In this document: piece after piece, positions 57,730 to 64,000 of the stretch
How the letters are laid out: the number at the start of each line of letters is the position of its first letter
Position numbering within the stretch: the first letter of the stretch is position 1
From: Elymus sibiricus
Taxonomy: Eukaryota; Streptophyta; Magnoliopsida; Poales; Poaceae
DNA length: 64,000 nucleotides
Assembly (NCBI GenBank): GCA_039707655.1
Contig: CM077676.1
Coordinates: forward strand, 373,678,114-373,742,113
Direction of reading: 5' to 3'
Notes under the pieces: model-generated
Database searches by the model: none
What the model was told of the DNA's origin: nothing
What the model saw: the letters and a program-made list of their open reading frames with translations, nothing else
Program-made: the position numbers and the translations under genes

Positions 57730-57980
57730 TCATGGCTCAAGACGGCTGGAAAGCAGCTCAGAGCATGAGACCATGTTGACAAAAAGAATGTAGCGGCTCC
57801 CTAAGACGGCCAAAAAAACAGCTCAGAACATAGAGTCACCGCTACCAAAAGAAACTCAACAGCTGCCTGAGACGGCCGAAAAATAGCTCAGAACACAAGA
57901 CAGTTGTTGAAAAGAGAAGTATAATGCCGGCATCCACCTCGGATGGCTGAAAACAGCTCAGAACACGGGCGTGGTGCCGT
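57730..57980. repeat. Imperfect 60-bp repeats in copy C internal domain
   Basis: AGACGGC(C/T)G.AAA.AGCTCAGA.CA recurs about four times (near 57738, 57810, 57870 and 57945). In copy 1 the matching place (about 17125) has only a single AAGACGGC followed by different sequence, so copy number changed between copies. Confidence 0.6.
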
Positions 57981-59019
57981 TTCCAAGAAAAAGCAAGCAA
58001 GGGTTCATTGGGACCATATACCAAGTTCATAAGTACCTTGGTATCCACTGCCCAATTTGTGGTTCCAAGCTTGTGAGTCTTCCCAATATGTGAATGGGTA
58101 TACCGGTGTTTGTTCACTTGCACAACTTATGCAGATGTTGGATCCTCACCTCCCTTTGGTAGTCCGGCCCGAACGTAGTTGCTTCCGTACGAGTGACTGT
58201 CATGGCTCGGGCAATACTCCACCATGTATATAGAAGCATGTGTAGCTGAACATCTGATTCCCAAGGCCGACTTTTGTGTCCTGACCAACTCATATTTCTG
58301 ACCGAACAAGTGATAACTTAGCTTCTCGAAATATACTGCCAATACACTGTATACTACTTATACCAATGCTGCCAACTGTTTGTAGTACCGTGCTGACGAA
58401 GATTGGATAGCTTGTGTTGCAAGCCATCCATATATCGTGTTGAGGAAGACTCGAAGAGCCTTACCTCGCAAGTTTCTATGGTGGCATGCAAAGGACGACT
58501 GGATTGCTTATACCAGAAGTTTCTTACAGTGTTATGCTGCTATGTATCCATCCTCACAATTCCAGTTGTTGGTTTCCTGTGGAAGAGTTGACCGACTATC
58601 CTTCTTGAATCCCAACTTGTATTGTAGCCATATCACTGGTTTTGCACCCACTGGTCTTCCTGCTTGTTTAACCATTACTGCTATGACAATTGCAGCACTG
58701 ATGTAAACTTGACACTAATAGTCAATTCCGAGTATTATTTGCTTTCAACCAAATGCTCTCCCGGACAACATGATCCAGAGAATTTCATACTGCTCACCCT
58801 AACCTCCCAATACTTGCAATCCTCATTATCTCTTTGTGTCCGATAGTTAATGAGCAACTTCCATAGAGAAGGTAGTATGACACCGAGGAACCAAAGAAGA
58901 GCAAAAAAGACTATTCAAGGAAAAGCACCAAACTCGCAAAACCACACTTTATTGCTACTCAGGGTAATTTACAGCACTTGGCACTACCACAACTCATGCA
59001 ACATGAACTTTGCAGATAC

Positions 59020-59577
59020 TTAGGTACTAGGGTTGGATGGCGGGTTGCTGGAGAGCGAAGGAGCTGGTGGAGAGGTTGACGGAGCTAAAGCCATACCAAG
59101 GGATCTCCGAGCACGAGTTGCATCTCGGACTAACTCAGCGATGAGGACGTACTCTGCGACCATGTAACGAGACATGTATGCCATAGCGACATCATCATCT
59201 GAGCGGACAGGAGGAAATCTAATCCGTCTGGGAGTGGTGGACATGGTGGGATAGTACTGGAATGCACGATTCTCTTGCATCGCGCTTTCCTGATGGCGAA
59301 TAATAGTGAGGCCTGCTAGAGTGGCAAGCTGGACAGTGTGATCCGGGGTAGAGGCATAGCCACCATGGAGACTATAGGTGTGCTTCCCCAAAGGTAGGTC
59401 GATTGACATGATAACATTGGCATGATACTCAAGCACCAGTCCCGTAAGCGAGGTCTGGAACACTTGGTACCTTGGCATCTCTCCACTAGGATAGAGAAGA
59501 CGCCAGACATCCCAAAGCAGGGATGCGAAGCTGAGTGGTGCAGGGGCTGAGTTGTAGTCAACAGAAATGGATGCCAT
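59020..59577 (-). CDS. Family A gag-position ORF, intact, unknown function
   Basis: 185 aa, starting MASISVDYNSAPAPLSF, 165 bp inside the PBS, where a gag gene would start. Conserved stretches shared with copy 1 are PRYQVFQT, GLVLEYHA, DLPLGK, LHGGYASTP, RHQES, ENRAF, YYPTM, RFPPVRS and LGMALAP; the C-terminus is Pro/Ser-rich. There is no zinc knuckle, protease or RT signature, and I do not recognise a named domain. Differences from copy 1 are mostly conservative, which suggests past selection on the protein. It may be a divergent capsid-like Gag of a non-autonomous element; that is inference. Confidence 0.65.
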   Translation of the reverse strand: MASISVDYNSAPAPLSFASLLWDVWRLLYPSGEMPRYQVFQTSLTGLVLEYHANVIMSIDLPLGKHTYSLHGGYASTPDHTVQLATLAGLTIIRHQESAMQENRAFQYYPTMSTTPRRIRFPPVRSDDDVAMAYMSRYMVAEYVLIAELVRDATRARRSLGMALAPSTSPPAPSLSSNPPSNPST

Positions 59578-59758
59578 CTACAAAATCAACTGATTAGTGA
59601 GCCAAATCTATATGCATGCCATGCAACACACAAATGCATCAACCAAGTGCAGCAACTCAAATGCAACAGACAAGCAAGCGGGGCTCTAAACTAACGGTTT
59701 TATAACGTCTGGGTTAGCTAGGGTGTCCTATAGCTAGACCTGCTCTGAGACCAAACCT

Positions 59759-59950
59759 TGTGGCACCCCGGCTCAGAGTCACCGGAGCACCCCGTATTCC
59801 AGCCCAGAGATCAAGTCTTCTGGAATACGGCACTGCTTGGCATAGAACAAATCAGCTCTTTATTACAAATAGATGGATACAAGGGTTTGAGATATTACAA
59901 AGGGTTGCCTCGGCAAAGCTACGCCTGCTATAATAATTCTATGCTAGCAG
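59759..59950 (-). repeat. 5' LTR of family A copy C, first 192 bp
   Basis: It starts TGTGGCACCCCGGCTC and is nearly identical to 52848-53035. It is interrupted by Copia 2; AGCAG (59946-59950) is the candidate left target duplication. Confidence 0.9.
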
Positions 59951-60149
59951 TGTTGGGGAACGCGATAGAAAACAAAAAAATTCGGTACAGCGAGCACACC
60001 CAGGATCACTATGGAGACTGCATACAAGGTTTGATCTGATCCGTACCAACTCGAAGCGCAGCGGAAGAAGAGTCGGTGTAGATCGTCGGTGCAGATCCCT
60101 GCAGCTAGGATTTACAACCTCCCAACCGCAAGGATGTACTCCCACTCCG

Positions 60150-60420
60150 GACAGCCCTTCGAGAGGCGGTCGGACAGTCCCCCGGACAATGTCGCGGACA
60201 GCCCTTCGGGAGGACCCTCGGAACCCGAACAGTAACCCGGACAGCCCTTCGGGAGGACGCCGGAAACTCGAACGGTAACTCGAACAGCCCTTCGGGCAAA
60301 AGATCGAAACTACAATCTCTCTACGGGGTTGCACACATACGGTGTCAGCTATCCGGCAGGGCTTCGCCGTCCAGAGCTAGTTCCTGCCGGAACCCAGACA
60401 GCCTTTCGGCTCTACGAAAA
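60150..60420. repeat. Dispersed ACAGCCCTTCGGG motifs in Copia 2 LTR
   Basis: ACAGCCCTTCG(G/A)GAGG or close variants occur near 60155, 60199, 60241 and 60284, with a weaker copy near 60399, on an irregular spacing of about 42-45 bp. In element orientation they lie downstream of the TATA box. Confidence 0.7.
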
Positions 60421-60510
60421 ACTCTTTTCGTGGGAGGGAGAGAGAGAGCTAGCAAAGCATAGCATGTGTATGAGAGCAAGGATGAAGCATATGGGGCTGC
60501 CCCCTCCCCT

Positions 60511-60520
60511 CTATTTATAG
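60511..60520 (-). promoter_or_regulatory. TATA box of Copia 2 LTR
   Basis: The minus strand reads CTATAAATAG followed by AGGGGAGGGGG, a strong TATA match in the expected GC-rich setting. Confidence 0.65.
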
Positions 60521-62097
60521 GAAAAACAAGGGGTAAAAATGGTATTCACAAATACCAAAAGTGCCCCCACTTTATGCCTTTTCTAAAAAAGAATAAAGCA
60601 AAGAAGGGTGGCAAGTGGAGCTCCATGGAGCCCCACCTCCCTTGGCCGGTCACCCTTGGGGGGTCCCCCATGAGGAGCTTGCTTGCTCCCCAATCTCTTC
60701 TAGAAGCCTTTTTGGAAATATCCAAAAAGGTGTTTTTCCACAAATATCCAAAAAGCACTTTCACTATTCACGATGACATTTTTCAGCGTCTGATCGAACT
60801 GAAAATATTCATGTGGGCTTAGAACAATTCCAGTACCCACCAAAATAATTTTCAACGCGAGCCGGAACAATTCCGGTTTAGTGATTTCATCTGCGAAAAG
60901 CATCTGAAGCGGTTTCGGCAGCTCCGAAACATTTCCGGTTTTCATTCCAGAAAATTCCAAAAAGTTTCCAGAACGATTCTGGCACCCTCCAAGAATTATC
61001 AGGCATGTGCCAAGACCAATTTGACTTTATGGTATCCCCTGAAACAACTTTTCAGTTTTACCGGAACTATTCCGATATCCTCTCCGGAACGTTTCCGTTT
61101 CGTCCGAAACTTTTCCGGTGAATTTCTCTCAGACTCCCCGTCTAGTATTTATCAGATAGATGACCCTTAAGCGTGTGACCCTATAGGTTCGGTGAAGTAT
61201 AGACATGACCCGGAACACTTTCCGATCAATGATCAACATCGGAGCCGTGGACACCCATATTGAACCCTATACCCACACGAATGAATATTCGAGTGAACCT
61301 CCAGTTGTTGTGTGCTATTCCTGTTGCTTCACGATATATTACAAAACCCGAGGTGAGATTTATGCATCCCCGTGGATCAACAACTTTTCCATTATGCAAG
61401 TTACCTCGTAACCGGTTTTGTTCTCTTTACTCGTTTCCGTGTTCCGGCATCCCAGTGATCAAATCACAATGTGTCTAGCCGGACGCTGATGGATACCGTA
61501 ACACCGAGAGGGCCCGAGAATATCTCTCCATCGTCGGAGGAGCAAATCCCAATCTTGAGCTATCAAGTTACTTGACATACTTTTCCATGAACCCGTAAGC
61601 CGCCGTAATAGCCACCCATTTACGGATGACGTTTAACAAACCCCAAAGTTCATGAAGCAAGCATGAAGAAACTCGACACTCTCATGGTCTAAGGAATTAT
61701 GCAAACAATAACTATCTCTGTGTTATTAACCATTAACTCATGACGAATTTATCTCATAGCATAACATCAATTTGGGTCGATTCAACACAAGTGTTCTACT
61801 AACATTGTGCCCTCAAAATTGCCGCATAGCCATGCCCATGATCAGGAAAACAGGATCATCATGCAATACTTGAGCCAGTCATAGAGGCATGACTAGGAAT
61901 ACTTTTCCATTTATTATACCACACGTGCACATGAGTTTCCCTCCAAGCCTCGTGGTTATTGTAGACTCGAGAATCATTGCAGTTATAGCATGGATCATAA
62001 ACATTCATTACAAACTCGGAGATACAAAATAACTGTTATTACTGCCTCTAGGGCATATCTCCTACAGTCTCCCACTTGCACTAGAGTCATAATCCAG

Positions 62098-63999
62098 TTA
62101 CATGGCTTCCCTAACACCAATGGCTATCCGGTGTTGCTCATGCTTTGCTCGTGGTAGAGGCTTTGTCATCGGGTCTGACACATTCAGATCCGTGTGAACT
62201 TTGCGTACTTTCACTAAACCTTCTTCGACATGATGTCGAATGAGTTTATATTTGCGTTGAATATGCATTGTCTTATGGTGCGAACATGGCTCCCTTGCCT
62301 GAGCCACGGCGCCACTATTATCACAATAGATCTCCACCGGGTCCAGAGCACTTGGAACCACACCAAGGTCTTCAAGAAATTGCTTGATTCCGACAGCCTG
62401 CTTGGAGGCTTCTGAAGCAGCAACATATTCCGCCTCCGTTGTAGAATCCGCCACAGTCTTTTGTTTGGAACTTTTCCAATCAACTGCGCCGCCGTTCAAT
62501 ATGAAAACATAGCCAGATTGAGATTTAAAGTCATCTGGGTCAGTCATGAAGCCTGCATCAGTGTAACAACTTACAATGAGCTCTTCATCACCTCTGTACA
62601 CAAGGAGTAAATCCTTGGTCCTTCTGAGGTACTTAAGAATACCCTTGACTGCGGCCCAGTGTTCCAATCCTGGATCACCTTGGTACCGGCTGCTAACACT
62701 TTGCGCATAGGAAACATCCGGTCTTGTACATAGCATGGCATACATAATAGAACCAACTGCCGAAGCATATGGAATATCATTCATTTGTACTCGCTCATCG
62801 AGTGTCCGAGGACACTGATTCTTGCAAAGCACTGTGCCAGGTGACATGGGGAGTAGGCCTTTCTTGGAGTTCTCCATGTTGAACCTTTTCAACACCTTGT
62901 CAATGTACGTGCTTTGGCTAAGCGCTATCAGGCGTCTTGATCTATCTCTATAGATTCTGATGCCCAATACATATGCCGCTTCGCCTAAGTCTTTCATTGA
63001 AAAACTCTTCTTCAATGAGTCTTTTATTTTGCTAAGAAAATTCACGTCATTTCCAATCAACAATATGTCATCCACATACAAGATTAGAAATGCTTTTGTG
63101 CTCCCACTAAACTTCTTGTAAACACAAGATTCTTCGTCGTTCCTGATGAAGCCAAACTCTTTGACCACTTCATCAAAATGAATGTTCCAGCTCCTTGATG
63201 CTTGCTTCAGACCATAAATGGCTTTCTGAAGCTTACACACCTTTCCAGCATTCTTAGGATCGACAAAACCTTCTGGCTGTATCATGTATACATCCTGTTC
63301 AAGGTTTCCATTTAGGAAAGCCGTTTTGACATCCATCTGCCATATTTCATAATCGAAATAAGCAGCAATTGCTAGTAATATCCGAACAGACCTTAGCATA
63401 GCTACGGGCGAGAAAGTCTCGTCGTAGTCTACCCCTAGAACTTGCGTGAAACCTTTCGCGACAAGTCTAGCTTTGTGGATAGTAATGTTACCATCCGCGT
63501 CTGTCTTTCTTTTGAAAATCCATTTACAACCAATGGGTTTTACGCCATCTGGAAGTTCTTCCAAGTTCCAAACTTGGTTTTCGTACATGGATTTCATTTC
63601 GGATTTCATGGCCTTGTGCCATGCCCTTGAGCTAGGCCCCGCCATCGCTTCCTTGTAGTGCGTAGGTTCATCGTCTTCAAGAATGAAGATTTCGTTATGA
63701 AACCACTCAGGTGGCTGGATAGCCCTACCTGATCTGCGCGGTTCAGTTACAACATTGTTTGAAGTTTCCGCATCACATGCGACAACTTCCGGCTCGGTTG
63801 TAGGGATAATTTGCGGAATTACTTCCAGTTCCTTAGCCATATCAACGGTTGCCGAAGATTCACTAATCTCATCAAGTTGTACTGTCCTTCCACTCAATTC
63901 TTTAGCGAGAAACTCTTTCTCAAGAAAGACTCCATTTTTAGCGACAAACACTTTGCACTCGGAGGGTTGGTAGAAGAAATACCCAATTGTTTCCTTGGG
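62098..63999 (-). CDS. Copia 2 pol (RT and RNase H), partial, open
   Basis: 634 codons on the minus strand, open from the window edge to TAA at 62098. The frame enters in the integrase C-terminal region (PKETIGYFF, ECKVFVAKNG) and contains the full RT: KWIFKRKTDADGNI, KARLVAKGFTQ, DVKTAFLNG, and the catalytic YVDDILLIGND at about 63046-63078. RNase H follows with SQSGYVFILNGGAVDW, STTEAEYVAASEA and YCDNSGA, ending DPMTKPLPRAKHEQH. No stop or frameshift is seen, and the YVDD core is intact, in contrast to Copia 1. This CDS could be functional if the rest of the element is intact. Confidence 0.93.
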   Translation of the reverse strand, partial: PKETIGYFFYQPSECKVFVAKNGVFLEKEFLAKELSGRTVQLDEISESSATVDMAKELEVIPQIIPTTEPEVVACDAETSNNVVTEPRRSGRAIQPPEWFHNEIFILEDDEPTHYKEAMAGPSSRAWHKAMKSEMKSMYENQVWNLEELPDGVKPIGCKWIFKRKTDADGNITIHKARLVAKGFTQVLGVDYDETFSPVAMLRSVRILLAIAAYFDYEIWQMDVKTAFLNGNLEQDVYMIQPEGFVDPKNAGKVCKLQKAIYGLKQASRSWNIHFDEVVKEFGFIRNDEESCVYKKFSGSTKAFLILYVDDILLIGNDVNFLSKIKDSLKKSFSMKDLGEAAYVLGIRIYRDRSRRLIALSQSTYIDKVLKRFNMENSKKGLLPMSPGTVLCKNQCPRTLDERVQMNDIPYASAVGSIMYAMLCTRPDVSYAQSVSSRYQGDPGLEHWAAVKGILKYLRRTKDLLLVYRGDEELIVSCYTDAGFMTDPDDFKSQSGYVFILNGGAVDWKSSKQKTVADSTTEAEYVAASEASKQAVGIKQFLEDLGVVPSALDPVEIYCDNSGAVAQAREPCSHHKTMHIQRKYKLIRHHVEEGLVKVRKVHTDLNVSDPMTKPLPRAKHEQHRIAIGVREAM

Positions 64000-64000
64000 A

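Larger units (their letters stand above)
56617..59758 (-). other. Family A internal domain, copy C (3142 bp)
   Basis: The PPT side (AAAGGGGGGTAGGTT, minus) is at 56617, and a PBS variant (TGGTCTCAGAGC, minus, 59742-59753) is at the other end. One ORF (59020-59577) is present. The other 2.4 kb (56617-59019) hold no pol motif; they contain a short tandem array (57730-57980) and otherwise nothing I recognise. Confidence 0.8.
52848..59950 (-). mobile_element. Family A element, copy C, continuing beyond a nested Copia
   Basis: 3' LTR (52848-56616), internal domain (56617-59758) and start of the 5' LTR (59759-59950). The left flank is GGGAT (52843-52847). The 5' LTR is cut by Copia 2 at 59951; in the other LTR the same place reads on uninterrupted (TGCTAGCAGCGGCTCG near 53031). 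It is clearly diverged from copies 1 and 2 but has the same architecture and an open gag-position ORF. Confidence 0.9.
59951..62066 (-). repeat. 3' LTR of Copia 2 (2116 bp)
   Basis: The minus strand starts TGTAGGAGATATGCCCTAG and ends GCGTTCCCCAACA. A TATA box (CTATAAATAG, minus, 60511-60520) is present. GACAGCCCTTCGGGAGG-type phrases recur at 60150-60300. No gene was found; the small open frames here are shadows. Confidence 0.92.
59951..64000 (-). mobile_element. Copia LTR retrotransposon 2, minus strand, 3' part
   Basis: Read on the minus strand it has the RT-RNase H end of pol, a PPT and a complete 3' LTR. The integrase, gag and 5' LTR are beyond the window end. It is related to Copia 1 in pol but has a longer, different LTR. 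It is inserted in the 5' LTR of family A copy C. Pol is open and has an intact RT core, so this is probably among the younger insertions in the window. Confidence 0.93.

Overview
This window looks like intergenic DNA from a large grass genome, most likely Triticeae (wheat, barley, rye or Aegilops). I found no host gene. Almost every base can be assigned to nested LTR retrotransposons plus one CACTA DNA transposon. The Triticeae call rests on LTR termini that I know from BARE/Angela-type Copia and Sabrina-type Gypsy elements. Family names are from memory and are tentative; the structural boundaries (TG...CA ends, target-site duplications, PBS, PPT) are read directly from the sequence.

Layout. 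1-5271: 3' part of a degenerate + strand Copia element, inserted into the LTR of 'family A', a Gypsy-type element without pol, in minus orientation. Family A occupies 5272-37737 as an LTR-internal-LTR-internal array. Its first LTR is split by a Sabrina-like deletion derivative (6635-14534, TSD GTGGA), whose 3' LTR is in turn split by a CACTA element (10706-13662, TSD AAT). Its second LTR is split by a 13.2 kb Tat-lineage Gypsy element (20244-33449, TSD CGATG), whose 5' LTR carries a 4.3 kb solo LTR (20897-25222, TSD CAAGC). The second family A internal domain ends abruptly at 37737 against an Athila-type Gypsy element (37738-49770) with a gag-pol pseudogene, a separate downstream ORF and a 3' LTR split by a 3.2 kb solo LTR related to family A (45298-48520, TSD GGGAC). 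49771-52847 is an inverted internal fragment of an Athila/Sabrina-type element. Another family A copy (from 52848, left flank GGGAT) is inserted in it, and a minus-strand Copia element (59951 to the window end) is inserted in that copy's 5' LTR.

Coding content. Three gag-pol genes are broken by in-frame stops or frameshifts (Copia 1, Tat, Athila). The Copia pol at the right end is open throughout the window. Non-standard ORFs deserve attention: an antisense ORF in the Tat element whose sequence resembles a plant B3 DNA-binding domain; a 141-aa coiled-coil ORF behind the Athila pol, preceded by a copy of LTR promoter sequence; and a 185-aa ORF of unknown function in the gag position of the pol-less family A. 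The CACTA element keeps only a transposase-associated domain fragment among hairpin-forming and simple repeats.

The genes do not form a host pathway. Each belongs to its own element, and most insertions are in LTRs of older elements. Seven in-frame stops in the Tat gag-pol are all TAG, which fits CAG-to-TAG decay under CHG methylation.
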